Notes: generated from the letters alone by a model not told the origin. Positions 24,601 through 32,950 are shown, counted from the stretch's first letter. The stretch is DNA of 38,841 nt from Chryseobacterium gleum (GCA_943326315.2 CALPSU020000001.1:1-38841); one strand, 5' to 3'. Translations and numbers: made by a program.

Positions 24601-25542
24601 ATGAAAGTAACCGTTGTAGGAGCTGGAAACGTAGGAGCAACTTGTGCTGACGTATTAGCAAAAAGAGAAATTGCAAACGAAATCGTTTTGCTTGATATTA
24701 AGGAAGGTTTTGCTGAAGGTAAAGCTTTAGATATTTGGCAGACATCACCAATAAATCTTTATGATTCAAGAACTATTGGATCTACGAATGATTATTCAAA
24801 AACAGCTGATTCAGATGTTGTTGTTATTACTTCAGGTTTACCGCGTAAACCAGGAATGTCTCGTGATGATTTGATCGCTACTAATGCAGGTATCGTTAAG
24901 TCTGTTACAGAAAATATTGTTAAATATTCTCCAAATGCAAAAATAATTATCGTTTCTAATCCTTTGGATGTAATGACTTATTGTGCATTTTTAGCAGCTA
25001 AAATAAACCCTAATCATATTTTTGGTATGGCTGGTGTTTTAGATACAGCTCGTTACCGTGCTTTTCTTGCAGAAGAATTAAATATTTCTCCTAAAGATAT
25101 TCAAGCAGTTTTGATGGGTGGTCATGGAGATACTATGGTTCCACTTCCTCGTTATACTACTGTTGGTGGTATTCCAGTTACTGAATTAATTTCTACTGAA
25201 AAATTAGATGAAATTATCGAACGTACTAAATTTGGAGGCGGTGAAATCGTTAAATTATTAGGAACATCGGCTTGGTATGCTCCAGGTGCAGCAGCAGCTC
25301 AAATGGTTGAAGCTATTGTTCGTGATCAAAAACGTATTTTCCCAGTTTGTGCTTGGTTAACAGGTGAATATGGTTTGAAAGATATTTACTTAGGGGTTCC
25401 TGTAGTTTTAGGTAAAAATGGAATCGAAAGAATCATAGAATTAGACTTGAATGCAGATGAGAAAGCATTATTAGCTGAATCAGCAATTGCAGTAAAAGAT
25501 GTAATGAATGTTTTAGATGAAATGAATGCTCAAAACGCATAA
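24601..25542 (+). CDS. mdh: Malate dehydrogenase (NAD-dependent, LDH-like type)
   Basis: This 313-residue TCA-cycle enzyme interconverts malate and oxaloacetate with NAD. The Rossmann motif GAGNVG is at residues 7-12, with Asp32 at the end of the second strand (NAD rather than NADP). Substrate-binding arginines are Arg82 and Arg88 (LPRKPGMSRDDL) and Arg151; Asn120 is in VSNPLDVM, and the catalytic His175 is in GGHGDTMVP. Arg82 in the mobile loop fits malate over lactate. I start at the ATG before MKVTVVGAGN because the upstream extension has no homology and contains the promoter. It forms its own unit with promoter and terminator. Confidence 0.95.
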   Translation: MKVTVVGAGNVGATCADVLAKREIANEIVLLDIKEGFAEGKALDIWQTSPINLYDSRTIGSTNDYSKTADSDVVVITSGLPRKPGMSRDDLIATNAGIVKSVTENIVKYSPNAKIIIVSNPLDVMTYCAFLAAKINPNHIFGMAGVLDTARYRAFLAEELNISPKDIQAVLMGGHGDTMVPLPRYTTVGGIPVTELISTEKLDEIIERTKFGGGEIVKLLGTSAWYAPGAAAAQMVEAIVRDQKRIFPVCAWLTGEYGLKDIYLGVPVVLGKNGIERIIELDLNADEKALLAESAIAVKDVMNVLDEMNAQNA

Positions 25543-25562
25543 TTCACATAATTGATTTAATG

Positions 25563-25589
25563 AAAAGGGAGCTTCGGTTCCCTTTTTTT
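25563..25589 (+). terminator. Intrinsic terminator of mdh
   Basis: Stem AAAAGGGAGC (25563-25572) pairs with GTTCCCTTTT (25577-25586), closed by a C(TTCG)G tetraloop and followed by a T-run to 25589. The UUCG loop makes it especially stable. It begins 20 bases after the mdh stop. Confidence 0.9.
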
Positions 25590-25614
25590 ATGAACCAAAC
25601 TGAAGTGTTTAAAT

Positions 25615-27024
25615 TCAATATGCCCCAATATTTGGAGGGCTAACAGTTATTCCTTCAATTGTTAATCCTGATAGAGTAGGATAGAGTATGTCGGCAGAAC
25701 CATTTAAGGGGGATGAATTTGTAAAAGTATATTTGTTGTTGGTAATATTGTTAAAAAGCGGGTCTATATTCCATAAATTCCCATTTGTATAATATGAATC
25801 TGTTCCGACTATTTCTTTTTTAATTAAACATCTTTGAATGTCGAAATTTAATGTAACTCCAGGTGTATTTCCAATTGTGTCAAAAGCAATTTCTGAAGTT
25901 TGATTCCCGTATATTACTGAATTCCGAATTATTCCTTGATGTATTGATCCGACATGCATTTGATTGTCAATTATAAAGTGATTTGTTATCCCAACAGCTT
26001 GATTTTTAGAACTTGAATTGTATCCTAAAATGTTGCAATGGTTGATGTTAAAATCCCCACTAAGAAGGACCAATAATCCAAAACCTCCATTTTTACTAAT
26101 GACACAATTGTCAGCGTAAACACTTGCTCCAGAATATATTAAGACGCCATTATTTGTGTTGTTGAATATTTTAGTATTCGTAAGTCTTAATGTATATTGA
26201 TTTGTATTAGAAGTATTGTTTTCAAAAAGATGAATACCCGTAGTTCCATTTTTTATTATAGCATAATTAATAGAAGAAGGAAGTGCATGATCTAAGTATA
26301 TTCCATAAAATTGACCAGAAACATCTTCATAATCTGATTCTAATCGATCTCCTTGAAATATTACTTCATTGTTAAGTGCACCGTTTACATTTAAAGTTCC
26401 TTTATAGTTGTATAATAAAGCGTTTTTATGAAAATACACTTTTGTTCCAGCTTGAATGGATAAAGTTTTGCCTTCATCGATAAAAGCTGCGCCATAAATT
26501 AAGTGAGGCTTGTCGTTTGGCCAAATCCCCTCGTTTAGGTCAAGTAATTGGTTCCCTTCCGTTAAACGTGAATAGTGATAATACATATCTTGCCCCCAGA
26601 CTCTTAATTGAAGATATTGATCTTTACCATTTGTTCTAAATCGAATAGAATCTTTTATGACCATTGGATTAGTTTGGTTATTCACTTTTAATGTCACTTC
26701 TACAAAAGCAAATAAACTATCTTTCCCTTCTAATTTGACTGATGAAAAGAGTTTTCCAGGAATTCCGTCAATATTTATTCTAAAAGGTGAATCAGTTCCT
26801 CCCATTAATTCAATTTGATCTATGGTTACTGTCTTACTATCTTCATTATAAATTTTAAAGAGCTGAGTAGTCGAACCAATTGTCGTAAATACAGTATCAA
26901 ATACTAGGGTGTCAATAGAAAACGTTAAGTTTCCTTTTGAAAAACCTTTAATTTTTTTACAGCTAGAATTCAATATTAAAATAGAAATTAAGGCTATGAA
27001 AATTATATAGATATTTTTTTTCAC
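25615..27024 (-). CDS. Lipoprotein with right-handed beta-helix (pectate-lyase-like) repeats
   Basis: This 469-residue exported lipoprotein has a hydrophobic signal followed by the lipobox ILNSSC (Cys22). Residues about 35-150 form beta-sandwich-like strands with the pattern SIDTLVFDTVFTTIGSTTQ common to Bacteroidota surface lipoproteins. Residues about 175-430 show repeating beta-helix turns rich in N and G (AGTKVYFHKNALL, LNVNGALNNEVIFQGD, NTKIFNNTNNGVLIYSGASV, DNCVISKNGGFGLLVL). No catalytic residues of known lyases stand out. It faces mdh tail-to-tail and has its own promoter. The function, perhaps binding or cleaving a polysaccharide, is a guess from the fold. Confidence 0.75.
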   Translation of the reverse strand: MKKNIYIIFIALISILILNSSCKKIKGFSKGNLTFSIDTLVFDTVFTTIGSTTQLFKIYNEDSKTVTIDQIELMGGTDSPFRINIDGIPGKLFSSVKLEGKDSLFAFVEVTLKVNNQTNPMVIKDSIRFRTNGKDQYLQLRVWGQDMYYHYSRLTEGNQLLDLNEGIWPNDKPHLIYGAAFIDEGKTLSIQAGTKVYFHKNALLYNYKGTLNVNGALNNEVIFQGDRLESDYEDVSGQFYGIYLDHALPSSINYAIIKNGTTGIHLFENNTSNTNQYTLRLTNTKIFNNTNNGVLIYSGASVYADNCVISKNGGFGLLVLLSGDFNINHCNILGYNSSSKNQAVGITNHFIIDNQMHVGSIHQGIIRNSVIYGNQTSEIAFDTIGNTPGVTLNFDIQRCLIKKEIVGTDSYYTNGNLWNIDPLFNNITNNKYTFTNSSPLNGSADILYPTLSGLTIEGITVSPPNIGAY

Positions 27025-27046
27025 TGTTTTGTATTACATTTTACCT

Positions 27047-27054
27047 CAAATGTA
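27047..27054 (-). promoter_or_regulatory. -7 box TACATTTG of the beta-helix lipoprotein gene
   Basis: An exact TAnnTTTG match on the minus strand ends 22 bases before the ATG at 27024, giving a leader of about 20 bases. Confidence 0.5.
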
Positions 27055-27117
27055 ACGTAAACAAATTAAAGTTTATTTTAATTTAAAAAAAAATGATGTG
27101 TTTTTAAAAACTTTGAT

Positions 27118-27125
27118 TAAATTTG
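27118..27125 (+). promoter_or_regulatory. -7 box TAAATTTG of the L31 gene, with leader hairpin
   Basis: An exact TAnnTTTG match lies 47 bases before the ATG at 27173. Just behind the expected start of transcription, CCTTT (27131-27135) pairs with AAAGG (27139-27143) around three bases, a small hairpin at the very 5' end of the mRNA that could affect stability or regulation. Confidence 0.5.
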
Positions 27126-27172
27126 CACTCCCTTTAATAAAGGAACTTTAAATAGCATATAATAAAATTAAA

Positions 27173-27430
27173 ATGAGAAAAGATATACACCCAGAAGATT
27201 ACAGAATGGTAGTATTCAAAGATATGTCAAATGACTATTCTTTTATTTGTCCATCTTGCGCTACAACTAGCGAAACTATTAAATGGGAAGATGGTGTTGA
27301 ATATCCATTATTTAAATTGGATATCTCGCACAAATCTCACCCGTTCTTTACAGGTATTGTTCAATTTGTGGATACTGCAGGTCGTATTGATAAGTTTCAA
27401 AATCGTTACGCGAAAACAATCAAGAAATAA
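27173..27430 (+). CDS. rpmE2: Ribosomal protein L31, type B-like, with a single CxxC
   Basis: This 85-residue large-subunit ribosomal protein has the type B layout: RKDIHPEDYRMVVFKDMSND at the start, then IKWEDGVEYPLFKLDIS, SHPFFTG and VDTAGRIDKFQNRYAK. Type B proteins are expected to lack the zinc cysteines of type A; here C26-x2-C29 (FICPSC) is present while the second pair is absent (ISHKSHPFF in place of CxxCHPFF). A complete four-cysteine zinc site is therefore not formed within the chain. It is a single-gene unit with its own promoter and a strong terminator. Confidence 0.93.
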   Translation: MRKDIHPEDYRMVVFKDMSNDYSFICPSCATTSETIKWEDGVEYPLFKLDISHKSHPFFTGIVQFVDTAGRIDKFQNRYAKTIKK

Positions 27431-27448
27431 TTTATTATTGAAAGATAT

Positions 27449-27478
27449 AAAAGCCTCCTTATTGGGGGCTTTTTTTTT
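27449..27478 (+). terminator. Intrinsic terminator of the L31 gene
   Basis: AAAAGCCTCC (27449-27458) pairs with GGGGGCTTTT (27464-27473) around a 5-base loop, with one G-T pair, and runs into a long T-tract to 27478. It begins 18 bases after the stop. Confidence 0.9.
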
Positions 27479-27511
27479 GAAAATATTTTCATTAATAAAA
27501 CTTGTGTTTTA

Positions 27512-27532
27512 AGTCTTGCAGTCTTGCAGTCT
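27512..27532. repeat. Short tandem repeat (8-base unit, 2.6 copies) in the WG-gene promoter
   Basis: AGTCTTGC is repeated twice plus five bases. The first copy places CTTG (27515-27518) exactly 20 bases before the -7 box at 27539, the position of the -33 element (consensus TTTG). The second copy places another CTTG at only 12 bases. Confidence 0.6.
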
Positions 27533-27538
27533 ATTTCT

Positions 27539-27546
27539 TACCTTTG
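27539..27546 (+). promoter_or_regulatory. -7 box TACCTTTG directly before the WG-repeat gene
   Basis: An exact TAnnTTTG match ends 3 bases before the GTG at 27550. With a -33-like CTTG 20 bases upstream this is the best two-element promoter in the window. The expected transcription start coincides with the GTG, so the mRNA may be leaderless. Confidence 0.6.
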
Positions 27547-27549
27547 AAT

Positions 27550-29676
27550 GTGAAATCATATATTAAGATACTTTTTGCTTCAGTAGCAATATTCTTTTTC
27601 TCTCTTTCAATTAAAGCTAGCGGAATAGAAAAAGGATATATTGCATTAAAGGAATATAATTACTTTGAAGCAAAGAAAATTTTCACTAAATCTTTAAAAA
27701 AAGATTCTTCAGCTGCTGGATTTGGTTTAGCAACTATCTTTTTTAGAAATGATAATCCTTTTCACGCTTTAGATTCGGCTTATAAATACATTTGTATTTC
27801 TGAACGAAATTTTATTTTTGTTGGAGATCCAGAAAAAATAAAACTTCGACAATATGGTTTTGATTATTTGAATATCATTAACCTACGTCAGAAGATTAGT
27901 TTACAGTATTACGAATTTGCTTTAAAAGAAAATACTGTTTTAGGATTTGAGAACTTTATTCAAAAAAATGATTGGTCAAATGAACGTTTTCAGGCAATTT
28001 ATAAAAGGGATTCGTTAGCATTTGAAAGTGCCGTAAAAATTAATACGTCTATTGAATTACGATCTTTCATGGCTAAATATCCTTCGAGCGAATTTATCAG
28101 GGATGCTCAAAAAGTTTTAGAATTGTGTCAATATAAAGAAGTGACAGCAAGTGGAACAATGGATTCATATATTTCATTTTGTAAAGATTATTCTAGAAAT
28201 CGATATGTAAAAGACGCAGAAGATAAAATATATGAATTGTCAATTATTAATAAAAAGTTGGATGAATATTATCTATTTATTGAAAACTTTCCATTCAATA
28301 GGAATGTAGAGGTTGCTTGGAGAAATGTGTACAAACTTTTTTTAGTTGATTATTCAGATGATAGAATATTGAGTTTTCAAAATTCGTACCCTAATTATCC
28401 ATTCCAGTCTGAATTACAACAAGATATAAAATTTTCTAAACGTTTACTTGTACCTTTTAAAGAAGGGTTATTGTATGGTTTTATGGATTATGAAGGTGCA
28501 CCAATTATTCAACCTGAATATGATTATGTAGGTTTTTTTAGTGAAGGAGTTGCTGTTGTAATGAAAAATGGTAAATATGGATTTATTGATAAAGGAAATA
28601 ATTTAATTATTGATCTTTTATATGATTCAGCAATTGATTTCGAAGGTGGACGTGCAATTGTAGGATTAAAAGATAAATTCGGAATAATAAATAGAGTTGG
28701 TCATATCATATTACCAATTGATTTTGAGGATTTAGGAACCTTTTCAGAAGGCTTAATTTATGGGAAAAAGGATAGTCTTTTTGGTTATTATGATAATTCT
28801 GGTTTTCAGCGTTTAGAAGAAAAGTATTCAGAGGCTTTTTCCTTCTCAAATGGAATTGCAAAAGTTCAATTAGGAAGAAAACAAGCTTTTATTGATACTT
28901 ATGGAGCATTAATAGTATCACCAGTTTTTGAATCGATACATTTTTTTAATGATTCTTTACTTGTATTTGAGAAAGAAGGTCGTTTTGGCATTTGTCGAAA
29001 AAATGGAACTTTAATAGATTCGATTAAATACGATATGATAGGTCTATTGTCTACAGATAGGGCTATCGTTACAAACAAAGGAAAGTTAGGGTATATAAAC
29101 GGCGAGGGTAAATTAATAATTGATATGAAATTTGATGAATTTCCAAATTTCATTGAAGTAGGTCAGTATAAAGGCGCTTATGCTGTAATTAGAATAAAAG
29201 GTAAATATGGTGTTATTGATCATCTTGGGAAAATAATTATTCCAGCAACTTATCTTCATTTAGGGAAGTTTAGCTCTCTAATAGCATTTACAAAAGGGAA
29301 AGGTTGGGGATTTTTAGATCTACTTAATAATCCTGTCATTTCAGCACAATTTGATTTTGCAGAAAGCTTTAACGACGGCTTTGCTGTTGTAGAGAAAGAT
29401 ACATTATTAGGTTTAATAAATCCTCAGGGCATAGTTACACTTCCGATTACTTTTAATGAGATTAATAGGATTGATAAAAATAGGGTTATGGTTGGTTTAA
29501 AATATCTTCATGGTATTTATTCTGTAACTGGCGAAGTAATAGTACCTATTGAATATCAGCAAATTCGAATAATAGATAAAGATTTTTTAATTTTAACGAA
29601 GCAAGATGAGGTTCATTATTTGTATCTTCCGCAAAATAAAATTATTAAGCCAAATCCAAAAGTAGGGGATGAATAA
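27550..29676 (+). CDS. Exported WG-repeat protein, GTG start
   Basis: This protein of about 708 residues has a signal peptide (SYIKILFASVAIFFFSLSIKA), an N-terminal helical TPR-like part of roughly 270 residues (GYIALKEYNYFEAKKIFTKS, SAAGFGLATIFFRND), and then about nine WG-type repeats of the form YGFIDxxGxxxIxPxYDxxxxFxEGxAxV, for example YGFIDKGNNLIIDLLYDS, YGVIDHLGKIIIPATYLHLG and WGFLDLLNNPVISAQFDFAE. WG repeats build an all-beta scaffold of unknown partner. I start at GTG 27550 because the promoter box lies just upstream and the signal peptide then begins properly; a longer frame from 27502 would cover the promoter. It overlaps the next gene by 8 bases. Confidence 0.82.
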   Translation: MKSYIKILFASVAIFFFSLSIKASGIEKGYIALKEYNYFEAKKIFTKSLKKDSSAAGFGLATIFFRNDNPFHALDSAYKYICISERNFIFVGDPEKIKLRQYGFDYLNIINLRQKISLQYYEFALKENTVLGFENFIQKNDWSNERFQAIYKRDSLAFESAVKINTSIELRSFMAKYPSSEFIRDAQKVLELCQYKEVTASGTMDSYISFCKDYSRNRYVKDAEDKIYELSIINKKLDEYYLFIENFPFNRNVEVAWRNVYKLFLVDYSDDRILSFQNSYPNYPFQSELQQDIKFSKRLLVPFKEGLLYGFMDYEGAPIIQPEYDYVGFFSEGVAVVMKNGKYGFIDKGNNLIIDLLYDSAIDFEGGRAIVGLKDKFGIINRVGHIILPIDFEDLGTFSEGLIYGKKDSLFGYYDNSGFQRLEEKYSEAFSFSNGIAKVQLGRKQAFIDTYGALIVSPVFESIHFFNDSLLVFEKEGRFGICRKNGTLIDSIKYDMIGLLSTDRAIVTNKGKLGYINGEGKLIIDMKFDEFPNFIEVGQYKGAYAVIRIKGKYGVIDHLGKIIIPATYLHLGKFSSLIAFTKGKGWGFLDLLNNPVISAQFDFAESFNDGFAVVEKDTLLGLINPQGIVTLPITFNEINRIDKNRVMVGLKYLHGIYSVTGEVIVPIEYQQIRIIDKDFLILTKQDEVHYLYLPQNKIIKPNPKVGDE

Positions 29677-30445
29677 TTTTTTCAATTTTATTGATAAATA
29701 TAAATTCGGTATTATAGCTGCATTTGCAACTTATATTGGGATATTTATGTATTTGCAATTGACTTCTATTCCTGAATATTTTGAGATTAAACCTTTTACT
29801 GAAGGAGCTAGACTTGAAAAGCCAAAAGAAGAAGTAGCTTTAAAACCTGAAAACATAGAAGTTCCACCACAATTTGAAGCTGGAAAAGTGACAAATACAG
29901 CTCGGGATATGAATGACAATCGTTCTCGCTCTGAGGAGGATTGGACAGCTACAAAATCCACTTCAGAAGATGTTGAAAAAATGGTTCGCGAAGAAGAAAG
30001 AAAAATGTTTGAAGAAACTGGAGGAGCCGCAAAAAGGAAAGCGATTCAACAAATGGATGAAGAACGAAAAAAGAACGAAAAAAATAAATCAAATACTCCT
30101 GTTAAATCAACTAATTCACAAACAGGAAGTAATAATGCTGTAAAAGGAAATGTAATGGTTGAATGGTCTTTACAGAATAGGATGCCTCATCAAAATAATG
30201 AATGGAACGTTCGGAATCCTGGTTACACTTGTGGTCATGGATCTACAGGTAGAGTTGTTATAGTAATAAAAGTTGGACAAGATGGAAGAGTTGTTAGTGC
30301 TTCTGCTGAAGCTAGCGGAAGTTCGACCGCTAATTCTTGTATGATTGAACAGGCACTTAAATATGCTAAACTTTCTCGCTTCGATTATTCTCCAACCGAA
30401 GTAAATCAAAGCGGTAAGATATATTACACTTTTATATCTCAATAA
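29669..30445 (+). CDS. TonB-like energy transducer
   Basis: This 258-residue protein has one N-terminal membrane anchor (FGIIAAFATYIGIFMYLQL, residues 12-30), a long charged linker (about residues 40-155, rich in E/K/R) and a C-terminal domain resembling TonB: RNPGYTCGHGSTGRVVIVIK, VGQDGRVVSASAEASGSSTA and a final YYTF strand. Such proteins span the periplasm and pass ExbB/ExbD energy to outer-membrane transporters. No exbB or exbD lies in the window. The start overlaps the WG gene by 8 bases, so the two are translationally coupled. The C-terminal match is by pattern; a TonB-fold protein with another periplasmic role is possible. Confidence 0.75.
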   Translation: MNNFFNFIDKYKFGIIAAFATYIGIFMYLQLTSIPEYFEIKPFTEGARLEKPKEEVALKPENIEVPPQFEAGKVTNTARDMNDNRSRSEEDWTATKSTSEDVEKMVREEERKMFEETGGAAKRKAIQQMDEERKKNEKNKSNTPVKSTNSQTGSNNAVKGNVMVEWSLQNRMPHQNNEWNVRNPGYTCGHGSTGRVVIVIKVGQDGRVVSASAEASGSSTANSCMIEQALKYAKLSRFDYSPTEVNQSGKIYYTFISQ

Positions 30446-30458
30446 TGAATTTTTCACT

Positions 30459-30764
30459 ATGTCGGAATTAGATAAAATTAAAATTATAATATTTAAAGCG
30501 ATTGATGAATTTAATTTATCTCAAGAATTTGAGAATAAATTAGATAAAATGGAGGAAGAAATTCTTTTTTCAAGAGCTGGATTTACAGGAAATGGGAAAT
30601 TAGACAGTTTGACGTTGGTTTATTTTTTGGTTACAATTGAAGAGTATTTACAAAAGGAAATAGATTTAAATTATAATCTTCAAATTCAAAATTTGATTGA
30701 TAATAAAGAGAAAGAATTAAAGAATATTTCTTCTTTAATGAATTATGTAAAAAACTCACTATAA
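30459..30764 (+). CDS. Acyl carrier protein-like protein
   Basis: This 101-residue, mostly helical, acidic protein has the phosphopantetheine site in GNGKLDSLTLVYFLVTIEE: Ser50 of the LDSL motif is the attachment serine and helix II follows. Length and shape fit a stand-alone carrier protein, though the sequence is diverged from fatty-acid AcpP and it is not next to fatty-acid genes. The next gene, 7 bases on, is an FkbH-like HAD-IIIC protein, a family known to load a glyceryl group onto a carrier protein. It is therefore likely the dedicated carrier of the cassette. Confidence 0.8.
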   Translation: MSELDKIKIIIFKAIDEFNLSQEFENKLDKMEEEILFSRAGFTGNGKLDSLTLVYFLVTIEEYLQKEIDLNYNLQIQNLIDNKEKELKNISSLMNYVKNSL

Positions 30765-30771
30765 GATAACT

Positions 30772-32445
30772 ATGAAAATTCTTTTGATCTCTGATTTTTC
30801 AATAAATAATCTTTCTGGGTATTTAAAAAATGATTTATTAGATCAGAAATTACAGACTATAATCGCACCCTTTAACCAGGTTCATCAAACTTTAATTTCG
30901 GATTCAAACGATTGTTGGATTGACAAACCAGATTATGCTTTTGTATGGACACAGCCAGAAAGAATCTTAAATACTTTTCAGACGTTTCTTAATAATGAAA
31001 AGTTTGAAATGGATAAACTTATTCAAGAAATTCAAGATTTTTCAAATTTATTAATTTTGGCAAGTCAAAGGGTTTCGTCTTTGTTTGTTGCCAATTGGAC
31101 AGTTGATTTAAGTCTAAATTATCGTGGAATAGTAAATACAAAATCAGGAATTGGTGTAGTTGAAGTGTTGTCTAAAATGAATTCAACCCTTGAGCGATCT
31201 TTATCTACAATTCCGAATATATTTATACTTAATAGTCAGAAATGGATATCTAATTCAGGTAATATAGCGTATAGTCCAAAACTATGGTATTTAAGTAAAA
31301 CACCTTTTCATACATCTGTATTTTCAAGCGCTTCCAAAGATATTTCATCTTGTATTAAAAGTGAAAAAGGAGGCTCTAGAAAATTAATTATTACGGATTT
31401 GGATAATACACTTTGGGGAGGTGTTGTTGGAGATGTTGGTTATGAAAATCTAATTTTAGGTGGACATAATCCAATCGGAGAAGCTTATAAAGACTTTCAA
31501 TTAGCTTTGAAATCTATATCAAATTTAGGCGTTGTTTTAGCTATTACAAGTAAAAATGAAGAATCAGTTGCTTTAAAAGCTATTGAGGACCATCCAGAAA
31601 TGGTTTTGAGGAAGGATAGTTTTGTTTCTTGGAGAATAAATTGGGATGATAAGGCAAAAAATATTTTTGAAATTTCTCAAGAGTTAAATTTAGGATTGGA
31701 TTCAATAGTTTTTTTAGACGATAATCCTTTTGAAAGGGAAAGGGTAAAACATTCTTTGCCTGAAGTATTTGTTCCCGAATTACCAAAAGATCCAATGTTA
31801 TATAGGCAATTTTTATTGCAATTGGATTGTTTTAACTCCAATGCAATAAGTGAGGAAGATTTAAAACGGACAGAATTATACGCTTTGGAAAAGCAAAGGA
31901 ATGTGCATAAAAATGGCTTTAATGATTTGGAAGAATGGTTGAAATCGATTGATATAAAAGTGAAATGTGAAAAAATTAATGATGAAAATTTTCAACGTGC
32001 TTTACAATTATTGAATAAGACAAATCAAATGAATTTGATGACTGCTCGATATTCTGAAAAAGAGTTGTTGGATAAAAGTTTTGAAGAGAATAGTTTTACA
32101 TATACTTTTTCGGTAAAAGATAATTTTGGAGATGCTGGTTTAACTGGAGTAATCGGTTTAAAAAAGGTGCAAAATGTATTATTTTTTACTGATTTCGTAT
32201 TGAGTTGTAGGGTAATAGGAAGAAAAATAGAGGAAACTATGCTTTCTGTGGCATTTCGTATTGCAAAAGAAAATGGCTGTTCCAAATTGATAGCGAATTA
32301 CAGTAGAACAGATAAAAATAAACCTTGTCATGATTTTTTTAAATCTTCAGGATTTGAGCAAAAGGATGAAATTTTTGTTTGGGATCTCAAAACAAGCTAT
32401 GTAAGACCTTATTACATTGATTTAGAAATGAATGATTTTATTTGA
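30772..32445 (+). CDS. FkbH-like HAD-IIIC family protein (acyl-carrier loading)
   Basis: This 557-residue protein has three parts. Residues 1 to about 195 are an N-terminal domain of the BF1531/FkbH type. Residues 203-345 are the HAD core, with motif I Asp209 and Asp211 (TDLDNTLWGG), motif II TSKN (259-262) and motif III FLDDNPFERE (Asp316/317). Residues about 395-530 are a GNAT-like C-terminal domain (NQMNLMTARYSEKEL, DNFGDAGLTGVIGL, SCRVIGRKIEE). In FkbH and OzmB-type enzymes the HAD domain dephosphorylates 1,3-bisphosphoglycerate and moves the glyceryl group onto an acyl carrier protein. A carrier gene is directly upstream. The substrate here is inferred. Confidence 0.88.
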   Translation: MKILLISDFSINNLSGYLKNDLLDQKLQTIIAPFNQVHQTLISDSNDCWIDKPDYAFVWTQPERILNTFQTFLNNEKFEMDKLIQEIQDFSNLLILASQRVSSLFVANWTVDLSLNYRGIVNTKSGIGVVEVLSKMNSTLERSLSTIPNIFILNSQKWISNSGNIAYSPKLWYLSKTPFHTSVFSSASKDISSCIKSEKGGSRKLIITDLDNTLWGGVVGDVGYENLILGGHNPIGEAYKDFQLALKSISNLGVVLAITSKNEESVALKAIEDHPEMVLRKDSFVSWRINWDDKAKNIFEISQELNLGLDSIVFLDDNPFERERVKHSLPEVFVPELPKDPMLYRQFLLQLDCFNSNAISEEDLKRTELYALEKQRNVHKNGFNDLEEWLKSIDIKVKCEKINDENFQRALQLLNKTNQMNLMTARYSEKELLDKSFEENSFTYTFSVKDNFGDAGLTGVIGLKKVQNVLFFTDFVLSCRVIGRKIEETMLSVAFRIAKENGCSKLIANYSRTDKNKPCHDFFKSSGFEQKDEIFVWDLKTSYVRPYYIDLEMNDFI

Positions 32446-32456
32446 TTAATAAACAT

Positions 32457-32861
32457 TTATTTTTCTTCTTCAACGATTTCAATTATTTCAAAAGTAGGAG
32501 AAGATAAAAAGATAACTCGTCTGTTATTAAAAGCAATAGCAGGTTGCGGTTTACTTAAAGCAATAAATTTATTAGAAAGACACCTTTTTATGTCTTCGTC
32601 AAAATTATTAGCAACAAAACACATATGGTATAGCCCACCTTTTTTCTTTTGTAATATTTGATTGACAGGGCTTTCTTCATTTAATGGTTCAATTAATTCT
32701 AATCGTACTCCATTAGAACTAGTTGCAAAGGCAATTTTGCAATTTTGAATTGGATCTATAATAATCTCACTTAATTCAGGTATTCCAAGGATTGGACTTA
32801 ACATAGAAGAAAAATAATCTTCAATATTTTTGACTGCAATACCAACGTGATCGAATTCCAT
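32457..32861 (-). CDS. VOC family protein (methylmalonyl-CoA epimerase-like)
   Basis: This 134-residue vicinal-oxygen-chelate fold protein has likely metal ligands at His5 (FDHVGIAV), Glu55 (GVRLELIEP), His79 (GGLYHMCFVA) and Glu125 or Glu128 (TFEIIEIVEE), the layout of methylmalonyl-CoA epimerase and glyoxalase-like enzymes. It is inverted within an otherwise plus-strand cassette: it converges on the FkbH-like gene (11-base gap) and is divergent from the methyltransferase. It may epimerise or isomerise the carrier-bound acyl group, but that is inference; a general VOC enzyme is equally possible. No neighbouring methylmalonyl-CoA mutase gene supports the propionate role. Confidence 0.8.
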   Translation of the reverse strand: MEFDHVGIAVKNIEDYFSSMLSPILGIPELSEIIIDPIQNCKIAFATSSNGVRLELIEPLNEESPVNQILQKKKGGLYHMCFVANNFDEDIKRCLSNKFIALSKPQPAIAFNNRRVIFLSSPTFEIIEIVEEEK

Positions 32862-32931
32862 TTTTATTTATTATTAATTCATGCTTTGCTTTTCTAGATC
32901 TAAAATACGATTAAAATATGAAGTATTAGAT

Positions 32932-32950
32932 TTCCTGTTTAAAACAGGAA
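32932..32950. promoter_or_regulatory. Palindrome between the divergent VOC and methyltransferase genes
   Basis: TTCCTGTTT and AAACAGGAA form 9-base arms around one central base. It sits 71 bases from the VOC start and 48 bases from the methyltransferase start, in the only divergent region of the cassette. An operator is the likely reading; a weak terminator is less so, because only five T follow and the neighbours diverge. Confidence 0.45.

Noticed and set aside
27231..27512. A 93-codon plus-strand open frame overlapping the L31 gene
   Set aside because: It is an out-of-frame shadow of L31 that reads through the L31 terminator into the next promoter; no family features.
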